A stretch of DNA of 64,000 bases from Chitinophaga flava (GCF_003308995.1 NZ_QFFJ01000001.1:3658001-3722000), one strand, 5' to 3'. Positions 1 to 8,867 are shown, counted from the stretch's first letter. The notes: generated by a model not told the origin, from the letters alone. Program-made: numbers and translations.

Positions 1-1830
1 AAAGGTTATAGGGACGCCCTCATCCTGAAGGACACTACTTACAAATCCCCTTCCCAGAACCTCAATATCGATCTGGCTATCTCTGAAGGTAAAAAATACT
101 ACTTCGGTGACATTACCTGGAAAGGTAATACCCGCTACAGTGACTCCATACTGACCCGTATCCTGGGTATCAAAAAAGGAGACGTGTATAACCTGGAACT
201 GCTGGAGAAAAGACTGGGTAAACAAATGTCCCAGGAAGGTGGTGACATCACCGGCTACTACATGGACTATGGTTACCTCTTCTTCCAGATTGACCCGGTG
301 GAAATCGGTATCCGTGGCGATACCATCGACTACGAGATCCGTTTACGTGAAGGTCCGCAGGCTACCATTAAGGAAGTGCGTATCGCGGGTAACGAAAAAA
401 CCAACGAACACGTTATCCGTCGTGAACTCCGTACCATCCCCGGCGAAAAATTCAGCCGTGCAGACCTGATCCGTTCCAACCGTGAGATCGCCAACCTCGG
501 CTTCTTCAACCCGGAAAAGATCGGTATGAACCCCGTGCCTAACGTAGCTGATGGTACTGTGGACATCGACTATACCGTAGAAGAAAAAGCCAACGACCAG
601 CTGGAACTGTCTGCAGGATGGGGTGGTTATATCGGTCTGACCGGTACACTCGGTGTAACATTCAACAACTTCTCCCTGCGCAACATCTTCCGCAAAGAAA
701 CCTGGGACCCGTTGCCAAGCGGTGATGGCCAAAAGCTCTCTGTACGTGTGTCTTCCAATGGTAAGGCTTACCGTTCCTACAACTTCTCCTTCACCGAGCC
801 ATGGCTGGGTGGTAAGAAAAGGAATCAGTTCTCCGTTAGTTTCTACAGCAGCTATCAGAACCCTTACGCCTACAGCAACTACTACCAGAACGTTTATAAC
901 CAGAACACTACCACCACTGACGGTCACTTTAAAGTACTGGGTGCTTCCGTGTCACTGGGTAAACAGCTGAAATGGCCGGATGACTTCTTTACGCTGATCT
1001 ATTCCGTAAACTATCAGCAGTATAAACTGAAGAACTATAATTACTTTGGTATTGCGGGCTTTGATAACGGTACTTCCAACAACCTGAACCTGAAGTTCAC
1101 GCTGGCTCGTTCTTCTGTAGACCAGCAGATCTTCCCGCGTAGTGGTTCCAATTTCATGCTGTCTGCACAGTATACGCCTCCTTACTCTCTGTTCAATCCA
1201 CAGAAAGATTATACCAAGGAGCCAATTACTACGCAGTTCAATTTTATCGAGTACCAGAAATACCGCTTCAACGCAGAATGGTACGTGCCGTTGAGCCGTC
1301 CGATGGGTAGCGACAACAAGACTTTTGTGTTGAAAGTGGCCGCCAAATTCGGTTATATCACCAGCTACAACAACCGTACTACGCTGTCGCCGTTCGGTCG
1401 CTTTGAGTTGGGCGGTGATGGTCTGAGTAACTTTGCGATCTATGACCGTGATATCATCTCCCAGAGAGGTTATCCGGTATACTATACCTCCAATCCTAGT
1501 GTAAACCCGGAAAACGGTCAGCCACAAGGCTACCAGGGTTTCACTGTGTTCAACAAATATGTAATGGAGCTGCGTTATCCGTTTAGCCTGAACCCCAGTT
1601 CCACCATCTTTGGTCTGGCGTTCCTGGAGGCGGCCAACGGTTACCGTGATATGAAAGAGTACAATCCCTTCCAGCTGCGTCGCTCTGCTGGTATAGGTAT
1701 GCGCTTTTATCTGCCGATGTTTGGATTGCTTGGATTTGATTATGGTATAGGATTTGACCGTATCCAGCCTGGTGGAGGTCTGAAGGATGCGGCTAAGTTT
1801 ACCTTCATGCTCGGCTTCGAACCAGAATAA
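1..1830 (+). CDS. bamA: BamA outer-membrane assembly factor, 3' part
   Basis: The frame is open from base 1, so the gene starts before the window; 609 codons are visible. BamA is the barrel subunit that folds beta-barrel proteins into the outer membrane. Visible parts are one periplasmic POTRA repeat over about residues 20-90, another over about 115-190 (motif KEVRIAGNEKT), and a C-terminal 16-stranded-type barrel from about residue 200, rich in alternating aromatic residues. The conserved RGY of barrel loop 6 (SQRGYP) lies near residue 490. The protein ends in an acidic FEPE rather than the terminal aromatic common in proteobacterial BamA. Two skp genes follow, so the trio is a functional unit. 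Confidence 0.93.
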   Translation, partial: KGYRDALILKDTTYKSPSQNLNIDLAISEGKKYYFGDITWKGNTRYSDSILTRILGIKKGDVYNLELLEKRLGKQMSQEGGDITGYYMDYGYLFFQIDPVEIGIRGDTIDYEIRLREGPQATIKEVRIAGNEKTNEHVIRRELRTIPGEKFSRADLIRSNREIANLGFFNPEKIGMNPVPNVADGTVDIDYTVEEKANDQLELSAGWGGYIGLTGTLGVTFNNFSLRNIFRKETWDPLPSGDGQKLSVRVSSNGKAYRSYNFSFTEPWLGGKKRNQFSVSFYSSYQNPYAYSNYYQNVYNQNTTTTDGHFKVLGASVSLGKQLKWPDDFFTLIYSVNYQQYKLKNYNYFGIAGFDNGTSNNLNLKFTLARSSVDQQIFPRSGSNFMLSAQYTPPYSLFNPQKDYTKEPITTQFNFIEYQKYRFNAEWYVPLSRPMGSDNKTFVLKVAAKFGYITSYNNRTTLSPFGRFELGGDGLSNFAIYDRDIISQRGYPVYYTSNPSVNPENGQPQGYQGFTVFNKYVMELRYPFSLNPSSTIFGLAFLEAANGYRDMKEYNPFQLRRSAGIGMRFYLPMFGLLGFDYGIGFDRIQPGGGLKDAAKFTFMLGFEPE

Positions 1831-1898
1831 TTGCCAAATAAATTTATATATTGCGAAATCAACCGGAATTCCGGAGATGGCAAAAAAATACATGTAGC

Positions 1899-2414
1899 AT
1901 GAAGAAATTATTTATTACAGCAGCCTTTATGATGGCTATGGCAGGTGCAGCCAATGCACAACGCTATTGTGTGATAGATACCAAATATATCCTGGAGAGC
2001 ATTCCTGAATACAAGGACTCCCAGAAAAAGCTGGATGCGGTGGCGGAACAATGGCAGAAAGAAATTGATGTCAAGTTCCAGGACGTAGATAAAATGTATA
2101 AGTCTTACCAGGCGGAGCAGGTGATGCTCACAGAAGAGCTGAAACGCAAGCGGGAAGATGAAATTGTGGCAAAGGAAAAAGAAGCCAAAGACCTGCAGAA
2201 AAAACGTTTCGGATACGAAGGTGATCTGTTCAAAAAAAGAGAGGAGCTGGTAAAGCCGATACAGGACAAGATCTACAATGCTATACAGAAGTTATCTGCC
2301 AGCAGAATGTATGATTTTGTACTCGATAAGTCCGGCGGTACCACTGTGATCTTTTCAGATCCCAAACTGGATAAAAGCGAGGAGATATTAAGAGCATTGG
2401 GCGTAAAGAAATAA
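1899..2414 (+). CDS. skp: OmpH/Skp-family periplasmic chaperone, first copy
   Basis: This 171-residue protein should hold unfolded outer-membrane proteins in the periplasm and deliver them to BamA. Residues 1-20 form a signal peptide ending in NAQ. A K/E/Q-rich coiled coil (about residues 45-115) matches the Skp tentacle, and the conserved C-terminal strand YDFVLDKSGG lies at 138-147. The frame opens further upstream at 1851, but only the ATG at 1899 puts the signal peptide at the N-terminus. It lies 68 bases after bamA and 56 bases before a second copy, the usual Bacteroidota order. Confidence 0.9.
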   Translation: MKKLFITAAFMMAMAGAANAQRYCVIDTKYILESIPEYKDSQKKLDAVAEQWQKEIDVKFQDVDKMYKSYQAEQVMLTEELKRKREDEIVAKEKEAKDLQKKRFGYEGDLFKKREELVKPIQDKIYNAIQKLSASRMYDFVLDKSGGTTVIFSDPKLDKSEEILRALGVKK

Positions 2415-2470
2415 TCTGTACCTATTTTTTAACTATAAGTATTTAAATTTTTTTAAACACAGACAACATC

Positions 2471-2980
2471 ATGAAGAAGTACGTAATTATTGCTTTTGTG
2501 GCAGTTACCGGTTTGTTCAGCGTGAATGCAATGGCCCAGTCCAAAGTAGCTCATATCAATGCGCAGGCGCTCGTAGGAAGTATGCCGGAAGCTAAAAAAG
2601 CAGAAACTGACCTCCAGACATTTGCACAAGGCCTGGAAGCAGAAGGTAAAACAATGGTGGACGAGTACACTAAAAAAGTAAAGGAATTCGACGAGAAAGC
2701 GGCCAGCATGACCGAAAATATGAAAGAAATCAAAGGCCGTGAAATCCAGGACACACAGAAACGTATCCAGGACTACCGCGATCAGGCAGAACAGAAAGTA
2801 CAGCAGAAACAACAGGAGCTGCTGAAACCTATCTACGATAAAGCTCGCAAAGCGATCGAAGACGTAGCTAAAGAAAAAGGTTACGGTTATGTAATCGACA
2901 GCTCTGCCGGCCTGCTGCTGGTTTCTCCTTCTGCAGACGACCTGCTGCCAGCTGTAAAAGCCAAACTGGGTATCAAATAA
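2471..2980 (+). CDS. skp: OmpH/Skp-family periplasmic chaperone, second copy
   Basis: A 169-residue paralogue of the preceding gene with the same plan: a signal peptide (residues 1-22, ending MAQ), a short strand (SKVAHINAQ), a long charged coiled coil over about 40-115 and a C-terminal YGYVIDSS strand. It is clearly diverged from its neighbour in sequence, so this is an old duplication kept for separate clients or mixed trimers rather than a recent copy. A hairpin terminator follows 18 bases after the stop, which closes the bamA-skp-skp unit. The glutamate racemase gene that often follows in related genomes is absent here. Confidence 0.9.
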   Translation: MKKYVIIAFVAVTGLFSVNAMAQSKVAHINAQALVGSMPEAKKAETDLQTFAQGLEAEGKTMVDEYTKKVKEFDEKAASMTENMKEIKGREIQDTQKRIQDYRDQAEQKVQQKQQELLKPIYDKARKAIEDVAKEKGYGYVIDSSAGLLLVSPSADDLLPAVKAKLGIK

Positions 2981-2998
2981 TTAACGTTATTAATATTT

Positions 2999-3034
2999 AA
3001 AATGGAATGCGGTGTGAGCCGTATTCCATTTTAT
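2999..3034 (+). terminator. Intrinsic terminator after the second skp
   Basis: A hairpin of 14 base pairs (one G-U) has arms at 2999-3012 and 3019-3032 and a loop of 6 bases. T-rich sequence follows. It separates the bamA-skp unit from rpmH. Confidence 0.75.
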
Positions 3035-3065
3035 ATTTTACGGGAGGCGATATTTTGGGGATTTA

Positions 3066-3097
3066 TTTTACTTTTTAAATTATTTCTGCTACCTTTG
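3066..3097 (+). promoter_or_regulatory. Bacteroidota-type promoter for rpmH
   Basis: A perfect -7 box TACCTTTG lies at 3090-3097. The matching -33 position (3066-3068) reads TTT, so that half is imperfect. Transcription would start near 3103, leaving about 65 bases of leader before rpmH. Confidence 0.55.
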
Positions 3098-3168
3098 CCT
3101 TCCGTTTTAAAATTGTATCCCCGTATAGGGGTCTTTTAGTATAGTACAGGTAAAAACATAAAAAAGAA

Positions 3169-3324
3169 ATGAAACGTACTTTTCAACCGCATAACAGACG
3201 CAGAAAGAGCGTTCACGGCTTCAGAAAGAGAATGGAAACTGCAAACGGCCGTAAGGTACTGGCTTCCCGCAGAGCAAAAGGTCGCAAGAAGCTGACTGTT
3301 TCTGACGAACGTAAGCTGAAATAA
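3169..3324 (+). CDS. rpmH: 50S ribosomal protein bL34
   Basis: A 51-codon gene for the very basic bL34 protein of the large ribosomal subunit. The N-terminus MKRTFQPHNRRRK and the following HGFRKRM and ASRRAKGRKKL segments are diagnostic of the family. The start ATG at 3169 has an A-rich upstream sequence and no Shine-Dalgarno, typical of the phylum. The order rpmH-rnpA-yidD is the conserved block found near oriC in many bacteria, although no dnaA or DnaA boxes were recognised here. Confidence 0.97.
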   Translation: MKRTFQPHNRRRKSVHGFRKRMETANGRKVLASRRAKGRKKLTVSDERKLK

Positions 3325-3348
3325 TCCGGTAGCTAAATACTATTTGCC

Positions 3349-3735
3349 ATAAAAACTTATTCTTTTACAAAAGAAGAGAGGTTAAAGAGCAGAAAACTTA
3401 TTGAAACGCTTTTTCGTGAAGGAAAAGCGTTTTCTGTTTTCCCGTTCCGTGTTATTTACCTGCCCGTTAAGGAGCTGCCGGTGAACAAATTCCCGGTGCA
3501 GGTAGGTTTTAGCGCCTCTTCCCGTCGTTTCCCCCATGCGGTTGATCGTAACCGTATCAAGCGTCTCTCCCGCGAAGCCTGGCGCCTGCAAAAGCAGGGG
3601 CTCTATGACCACCTGCATGCCGAATCCCGCCGGCTCGCCGTTTTCCTCGTGTACACCGACAAAAAAATAGCGGATTTTTCTACCCTGCACCACAAAATTT
3701 CGGTAATTTTAGAGAAATTGAAAACTAGCTACTAG
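3349..3735 (+). CDS. rnpA: Ribonuclease P protein component
   Basis: RnpA binds the catalytic RnpB RNA and helps it trim tRNA 5' ends. The family signature RNRIKRLSREAWR is present, preceded by the FSASSRRFPHAV strand-loop. The conserved N-terminal segment (TKEERLKSRKLIETLF) is encoded from 3367 onward, but between the in-frame stop at 3334-3336 and that segment there is no ATG, GTG or TTG. I placed the start at ATA 3349, which would give an N-terminus like IKTYSFTKEERL and 128 residues, about family length. The first conventional in-frame start is GTG at 3481, which would remove a third of the fold. Either a rare start codon or a base error is involved. Confidence 0.85.
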   Translation: MKTYSFTKEERLKSRKLIETLFREGKAFSVFPFRVIYLPVKELPVNKFPVQVGFSASSRRFPHAVDRNRIKRLSREAWRLQKQGLYDHLHAESRRLAVFLVYTDKKIADFSTLHHKISVILEKLKTSY

Positions 3736-3828
3736 CCGCTGCTGTTAGCTTTTAGGGAATGCTGAGAAAGGTTGTTTACTAAAAGCCGACACCTTAATGG
3801 CTGTACGCTCACCATTAAAAGCAATGCC

Positions 3829-4053
3829 ATGATGAAGCGCTGGTTAAGTTACCCGTTTATCTTCCTGATAAAAATCTATCAGTGGTTTATATCTCCACTA
3901 CTTGGCGCCAAATGCCGTTATACGCCCTCCTGCTCCCAATACGGGCTGGAAGCATTTAAAAAATATGGCGTCTTTAAAGGAGGCTATCTCACGATAAAAC
4001 GTATCTTGTCTTGCCATCCCTGGGGTGGGCACGGCTATGATCCCGTACCCTGA
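3829..4053 (+). CDS. yidD: YidD membrane-protein insertion efficiency factor
   Basis: A 74-residue YidD-family protein. It is a small membrane-associated factor whose gene classically sits between rnpA and the insertase gene yidC. The hallmark features are an N-terminal amphipathic/hydrophobic helix (YPFIFLIKIYQWFISPLLG) and the cysteine-containing motif CRYTPSCSQYGLEAF, followed by a third cysteine in ILSCHPWGGHGYDPVP. I chose the ATG at 3829; the frame is open back to a TTG at 3772, but the extra residues are not family-like. No yidC follows here; an S41 protease gene takes that place. Confidence 0.92.
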   Translation: MMKRWLSYPFIFLIKIYQWFISPLLGAKCRYTPSCSQYGLEAFKKYGVFKGGYLTIKRILSCHPWGGHGYDPVP

Positions 4054-4103
4054 TAGTATCCTATGGACCAACGATAACCATCATTCATCTTATATACTCT
4101 TGC

Positions 4104-5780
4104 ATGCGTGCTTTTTTTAATAAAAGAAAAAAACTGGCAGCAGCACTGCTGTTACTGATCACCGCCGGCGGCCTCTTCGCTTACAACGAAAGCGACCGCT
4201 ACTTCCAGATTGCCAAAAACCTGGATATTTTCGCCGCTTTTTACCGGGAACTGAATACCTACTACGTAGATGATCTGCCCCCGGAGAAAGTGATGCATAA
4301 AGGCATAGAAGCCATCCTTGAAGAAACAGATCCCTTCACCGATTTTGTGACGGAAGAAAACCTGGACGACCTGAAATTTATGGCCACCGGCAAATATGGC
4401 GGAGTAGGTGCCTCCATCAATAAAAACGGAGAATGGACAGCAATCACCGACGTTTACGAGGGCAGTCCCATGGACAAAGCCGGTGTAAAACCCGGTGATA
4501 TCATCGTTACTATGGATGGCAAATCTGTAAAGGATACCCCCCAGGAAGAAATCAGCAAACTGCTGAAAGGCGCTCCCGGTACCCACCTCGATATCCTCTT
4601 CCGTAACCCGGTAACCAACGCGGAAACCGCCAAAAAAATCATCCGGGAGGAAATCAATGTAAAACCGGTTAGTTTTTCCGGTATGGCCAGCAAAGACATC
4701 GGTTATATCCGCATGACGCAGTTCACCGAAAACAGCGGTGCCATGGTCCGCGCCGCCTTCCAGCAGCTGAAACAGAACAACCCCGCCATGAAAGGGGTTA
4801 TCCTGGACCTGCGCGGCAACCCCGGCGGTTTGCTGGATGAGGCCGTGGTAGTGGCTAATATCTTCGTGGATAAAAACAAACTGATCGTTAGCACCAAAGG
4901 CAAAGTGAAGAACTGGGACCGTAATTACGAAACTGCCGATCTTCCGCTGGATACACATATCCCGCTGGCTGTGCTCACCAACCACTCTTCTGCTTCCGCT
5001 TCAGAAATCGTGGCAGGGGCCATTCAGGACCTCGACAGGGGCCTCGTAATAGGGCAACGCTCCTACGGAAAGGGGCTGGTGCAAACAACCCGCCAGCTGC
5101 CTTATAATACCAAACTGAAGGTGACTACCGCCAAGTACTATACGCCCAGCGGCCGCTGTATACAGGCTATCGACTATTCCCACCGTAATGAAGATGGTAG
5201 TGTAGACTATGTGCCCGACTCCCTGAAGAAAAAATTTACTACCCAAAACGGCCGTACAGTAAAAGACGGCGGCGGTATAGAACCGGACACCAGCGTGGCA
5301 CCTACCTATATCAGCCAGGTGGCTGTAAGCCTGCTGCGTAAACAGTATATCTTTGATTATGCTACTTCCTACTACTACAGCCATCCTAAAATAGCACCAG
5401 CTGCAAGCTTTACGCTAACAGACGAAGCATTCGCCGATTTTGAGCGTTACCTCGACAATAAAGACTACAGCTATAAAACACGGAGTGAAGACGCGCTGGA
5501 GAATTTCAAGAACACCGCGAAGAAAGAGAAATACTACGATGCTGTGTCCAAGGAACTGGAACAGCTGGAACAGAAAATGAAACATGATAAGAAACAGGAT
5601 CTGCTGAAGAATAAAACGGAGATCAGGCAGCTGCTGGAAGAAGAAATCACCAACCGCTATTATTCCCAGCAGGGAAGGATTGCCAGGGCGCTGACCTGGG
5701 ACAGGGATGTAAATGCCGCCATCAGTATGCTGCGCGACCCTGTGAAATATAAACAACTGTTATCGGCCGACCGGAAATAA
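4104..5780 (+). CDS. S41 family C-terminal processing peptidase (CtpA-like)
   Basis: A 558-residue periplasmic serine protease that trims or degrades proteins from their C-termini. Residues 8-26 form a signal peptide or membrane anchor. An N-terminal helical segment (about 35-95) leads into a PDZ domain (about 95-175, with GVGASI and KPGDIIVTMDGK) and then the S41 catalytic core. Ser298 (in SASASE) and Lys323 (in SYGKGLVQ), 25 residues apart, fit the family Ser/Lys dyad. A charged C-terminal helical region of about 150 residues follows. The gene begins 50 bases after yidD and ends at a strong hairpin. Confidence 0.92.
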   Translation: MRAFFNKRKKLAAALLLLITAGGLFAYNESDRYFQIAKNLDIFAAFYRELNTYYVDDLPPEKVMHKGIEAILEETDPFTDFVTEENLDDLKFMATGKYGGVGASINKNGEWTAITDVYEGSPMDKAGVKPGDIIVTMDGKSVKDTPQEEISKLLKGAPGTHLDILFRNPVTNAETAKKIIREEINVKPVSFSGMASKDIGYIRMTQFTENSGAMVRAAFQQLKQNNPAMKGVILDLRGNPGGLLDEAVVVANIFVDKNKLIVSTKGKVKNWDRNYETADLPLDTHIPLAVLTNHSSASASEIVAGAIQDLDRGLVIGQRSYGKGLVQTTRQLPYNTKLKVTTAKYYTPSGRCIQAIDYSHRNEDGSVDYVPDSLKKKFTTQNGRTVKDGGGIEPDTSVAPTYISQVAVSLLRKQYIFDYATSYYYSHPKIAPAASFTLTDEAFADFERYLDNKDYSYKTRSEDALENFKNTAKKEKYYDAVSKELEQLEQKMKHDKKQDLLKNKTEIRQLLEEEITNRYYSQQGRIARALTWDRDVNAAISMLRDPVKYKQLLSADRK

Positions 5781-5803
5781 CCACATTTGCCGGACAATAT
5801 AAC

Positions 5804-5840
5804 TGCAAAGCCTGCTTCCCTTACCGGAGCAGGCTTTGCA
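5804..5840 (+). terminator. Hairpin after the S41 peptidase gene
   Basis: Two perfectly complementary 13-base arms (5804-5816 and 5828-5840) enclose an 11-base loop. There is no real T-tract, so it may act as an mRNA 3' end protector as well as, or instead of, a terminator. Confidence 0.55.
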
Positions 5841-5938
5841 CTTGTAAAAATTATGATTTCCCATTTATTGTTTTTATTTTAACAAACTCATTGAGTATTA
5901 ACAATCATCTTTTGTTCAACTAAAGTAAAAAGATATAC

Positions 5939-7321
5939 ATGCCAGTAAATTCCAACGAAAACTCCCGCCGGCATTTTATCAGCAAGTTTGCCAAAGGTGT
6001 AGTAGGGGCCTCTCTGCTACCCAGCATTATTACCGCTGCTGATAGAAAACGGAATATTGAATCACTATCACGCCTAAACGAAAAATATGCAGCCAACGAT
6101 CATATCCAGGTAGCCCTGATTGGTGCCGGTGGTATGGGCACAGCAGATGCCAACACCGCGATCACCGTACCAGGTGTGAAGCTGGTAGCAGCCTGTGATT
6201 TGTATGACGGCCGTTTGGCAGATGCAAAAAAGAAATGGGGCAATGATATATTCACTACCCGCAACTATAATGAGATCCTGGATCGTAAGGATATTGATGC
6301 CGTGATCATTGCGGTACCCGACTTCTGGCATAAAGAGATTTCTGTAGCCGCCATGAACAAAGGTAAATCGGTGTATTGCGAGAAGCCTATGGTTCATGAT
6401 GTGAGCGAAGGTCCTGCTGTAGTGGACGCACAGAAAAGAAACGGCAAAGTGGTGTACCAGGTAGGTAGCCAGGGCATGAGTTCACTGGGTAACGAAAAAG
6501 CCCGTCAGTTGCTGAAAGATGGTGCTATCGGTAAACTCAACTATGCAGAAGGGTTCTGGGCACGTATGTCGCCTACCGGTGCCTGGCAGTATCCTATCCC
6601 GGCCGATGCCTCTCCTAAAACAGTAGACTGGGACGCTTATCTCAAAAACGCGCCCAAGCGTGCATTTGACCCGCTGCGTTTCTTCCGCTGGCGTAATTAC
6701 AAAGACTATGGTACCGGTGTTTCCGGCGACCTGTTTGTACATCTGTTCTCCAGTCTGCACCTGGTGACCGGTTCTATCGGTCCGAATAAAGTGATGGCTA
6801 CAGGTGGTCTGCGTTATTGGAACGATGGCAGGGAAGTACCAGACGTTATGCTGGGTATGTTTGATTATCCTGAAACAGCGGTTCATCCGGCATTTAACCT
6901 GTCATTGCGTGTCAACTTCGTAGATGGCACCGGTGGTACCAACTACCTGCGTATGGTGGGCAGCGAAGGTTCCATGACAGTAGAGTGGGATCGTGTAACC
7001 TTGTACCGTAACAATGTAGCCGTGGATGAAAATGATCCGCTGGCTGCTGCCAACGCAGCTGCTGAAGCTAAAAAATCGTTTACCTATCACCGTGCAGACA
7101 TCCTGCCGCAGGATAAAATGGTGTATGAAGCAGAGAAAGGTTATAAAGGTGCGCATTTTGACCACTTCTACAATCTCTTCAATGCTATGCGTACCGGTGG
7201 TAAAGTAGCAGAAGATCCGCTGTTCGGCTTCCGTGCAGCAGCACCTGCCTTGTTGTGCAATGAAAGTTATTTCAACAACAAGATCATTCAGTGGGATCCA
7301 CAGAATCTGAAAGTTATTTAA
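5939..7321 (+). CDS. Gfo/Idh/MocA family oxidoreductase, Tat-type signal
   Basis: A 460-residue NAD(P)-dependent sugar oxidoreductase. The N-terminus carries a twin-arginine-like signal (SRRHFISK followed by a hydrophobic stretch to about residue 33), suggesting export with bound cofactor. The Rossmann glycine motif GAGGMG lies near residues 59-64 and the family EKP motif (CEKPMVHD) near 151-157. The C-terminal half is the alpha/beta substrate-binding domain. It is followed 20 bases later by a DUF1080 lipoprotein. In Bacteroidota such pairs are linked to oxidation of glycosides to 3-keto forms and their cleavage; the precise substrate cannot be read from the sequence. Confidence 0.88.
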   Translation: MPVNSNENSRRHFISKFAKGVVGASLLPSIITAADRKRNIESLSRLNEKYAANDHIQVALIGAGGMGTADANTAITVPGVKLVAACDLYDGRLADAKKKWGNDIFTTRNYNEILDRKDIDAVIIAVPDFWHKEISVAAMNKGKSVYCEKPMVHDVSEGPAVVDAQKRNGKVVYQVGSQGMSSLGNEKARQLLKDGAIGKLNYAEGFWARMSPTGAWQYPIPADASPKTVDWDAYLKNAPKRAFDPLRFFRWRNYKDYGTGVSGDLFVHLFSSLHLVTGSIGPNKVMATGGLRYWNDGREVPDVMLGMFDYPETAVHPAFNLSLRVNFVDGTGGTNYLRMVGSEGSMTVEWDRVTLYRNNVAVDENDPLAAANAAAEAKKSFTYHRADILPQDKMVYEAEKGYKGAHFDHFYNLFNAMRTGGKVAEDPLFGFRAAAPALLCNESYFNNKIIQWDPQNLKVI

Positions 7322-7341
7322 TCCACAAAATAGTGAACCAT

Positions 7342-8136
7342 ATGAAAAAGTTATTAGTACCAGCCTTGTCTGTAATGGCCGTTACCGTGATGTCATGTGG
7401 CGGAGGCGCTACAAAGGAAACCAAAGATACAACAGCCGTACATGCTGATTCTACCGCTGCACATACATCTGCGGCAGTAGTGGATACTTCCGCCATCACT
7501 GCCCTCAGCGAAGCTGACAAGGCAGCAGGATGGCAGCTGCTGTTCAATGGTACCAGCAAAGATGGCTGGCGTGGTTTCAGAAACAAACCTACGGATACCT
7601 GGGTAGCAGAGAATGGTATCTTGCATTGCCTGGGCAGTGCTACCGATAAAAGCGATAAACGTGGTGACCTGATCACCGATAAGGAATTTGAGAACTTTGA
7701 ACTGACAGCAGACTGGAAACTGGCGGCACAGGGTAATAGCGGCATTCTGTATATGGTGACCGAAGCATTTGATGCTCCTTATCTGAGTGGTCCGGAATAT
7801 CAGATCATTGATGATAACAACTTCCCGGATAAACTGGAAGACTGGCAGAAGACCGGTGCCAACTATGCGATGAATCCTCCGCTGGTAGCGGCATCCAATC
7901 CTATCGGACAATGGAACACTACCCGGATTGTTGTCAACAAAGGCCATGTGGAACACTGGTTGAACGGACAGAAAACAGCCGAGTATGAGTTGTGGACAGA
8001 TGAATGGAAGAAACACAAGGAAGAAGGAAAATGGAAAGATGCCAAAGGCTACGGAATGTCTAAAAAAGGCCACATTGCGTTGCAGGACCACGGTAGTGAG
8101 ATCTGGCTCAAGAATATTAAAATCAAGGAACTGTAG
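7342..8136 (+). CDS. DUF1080 (3-keto-disaccharide hydrolase-type) lipoprotein
   Basis: A 264-residue secreted protein with a lipoprotein signal (lipobox ending at Cys19, VMSCGGG). An Ala/Thr/Ser-rich linker (about 20-65) leads to a concanavalin-like DUF1080 domain (PF06439), recognisable from WQLLFNGTSKDGWRGF near its start, the central GNSGILYMV motif and the late HIALQDHGSEIWLKNIKI motif. The family includes 3-keto-glycoside hydrolases. The frame opens earlier at 7291, inside the upstream gene, but the ATG at 7342 gives the signal peptide. The gene is probably co-transcribed with the Gfo/Idh oxidoreductase before it. Confidence 0.88.
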   Translation: MKKLLVPALSVMAVTVMSCGGGATKETKDTTAVHADSTAAHTSAAVVDTSAITALSEADKAAGWQLLFNGTSKDGWRGFRNKPTDTWVAENGILHCLGSATDKSDKRGDLITDKEFENFELTADWKLAAQGNSGILYMVTEAFDAPYLSGPEYQIIDDNNFPDKLEDWQKTGANYAMNPPLVAASNPIGQWNTTRIVVNKGHVEHWLNGQKTAEYELWTDEWKKHKEEGKWKDAKGYGMSKKGHIALQDHGSEIWLKNIKIKEL

Positions 8137-8157
8137 TATGCAGTCCTTGTTAAAAAA

Positions 8158-8193
8158 ACAAACCCCGCCATTTTCTGGCGGGGTTTGTTTTTT
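8158..8193. terminator. Bidirectional terminator between DUF1080 gene and sodA
   Basis: Perfect 13-base arms at 8158-8170 and 8176-8188 enclose the loop TTTTC. A T-run follows on the plus strand and an A-run precedes the hairpin, so it can serve both convergent genes. Confidence 0.88.
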
Positions 8194-8211
8194 ATATATC
8201 AGCTACAAGCC

Positions 8212-8820
8212 TTATTTAGCGGCAGCTTCATATCTTTTGCTGATAGCGTTCCAGTCGATTACGTTCCAGAATGCATTCAGGTATTCCGGACGACGGTTTT
8301 GATATTTCAGGTAGTATGCGTGTTCCCATACGTCAACGCCCAGGATAGGAGTGCCTTTTACTTCAGCAACATCCATCAGCGGGTTGTCCTGGTTAGGAGT
8401 GGAAGTAACTTCCAGTTTACCGTCTTTCAGGAGCAGCCATGCCCAACCGGAACCGAAGCGGGTAGCGCCGGCAGCGTTGAATTTTTCTTTGAAAGCATCG
8501 AAAGAACCGAAGGTGCTGTCGATTGCTTCTGCCAGTTTACCGGAAGGTTTGCCACCTGCATTAGGAGCGAGGCTTGTCCAGAAGAAGCTGTGATTCCAGT
8601 GACCACCGCCGTTGTTTCTTACAGCAGGGCTTATTTTACCAGCATTTGCCACCAGTTCTTCCAGGGATTTATTCTCATTCTCAGTGCCGGCAATCGCTTT
8701 GTTCAGATTGTCAACATATGCCTGATGGTGCTTACCGTGGTGAATTTCCATTGTCAATTTATCAAAATGAGGCTCTAACGCATCAGTAGCGTAGGGTAAG
8801 CTCGGGAGTGTAAATGCCAT
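8212..8820 (-). CDS. sodA: Superoxide dismutase, Mn-type
   Basis: A 202-residue Fe/Mn superoxide dismutase that converts superoxide to oxygen and peroxide in the cytoplasm (no signal peptide). The four metal ligands are in place: His27, His77 (GGGHWNHSFFW), Asp163 and His167 (DVWEHAYYL). Gln144 in TPNQDNPLM is the position that usually marks Mn enzymes, while Fe enzymes carry the active-site glutamine elsewhere; cambialistic use cannot be excluded. It is a single-gene unit convergent with the DUF1080 gene, with a phylum-type promoter just upstream. Confidence 0.96.
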   Translation of the reverse strand: MAFTLPSLPYATDALEPHFDKLTMEIHHGKHHQAYVDNLNKAIAGTENENKSLEELVANAGKISPAVRNNGGGHWNHSFFWTSLAPNAGGKPSGKLAEAIDSTFGSFDAFKEKFNAAGATRFGSGWAWLLLKDGKLEVTSTPNQDNPLMDVAEVKGTPILGVDVWEHAYYLKYQNRRPEYLNAFWNVIDWNAISKRYEAAAK

Positions 8821-8867
8821 AACTTCTGTTTTTATTGGGTTTGAAAATATTATTTACTGATAGTCGC

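Noticed and set aside
952..1893. 313-codon minus-strand ORF opposite bamA
   Set aside because: Antisense shadow of the bamA barrel region; no domain, signal peptide or upstream signal.
8185..8778. 197-codon plus-strand ORF opposite sodA
   Set aside because: It begins within the bidirectional terminator and runs antisense to the conserved superoxide dismutase gene.
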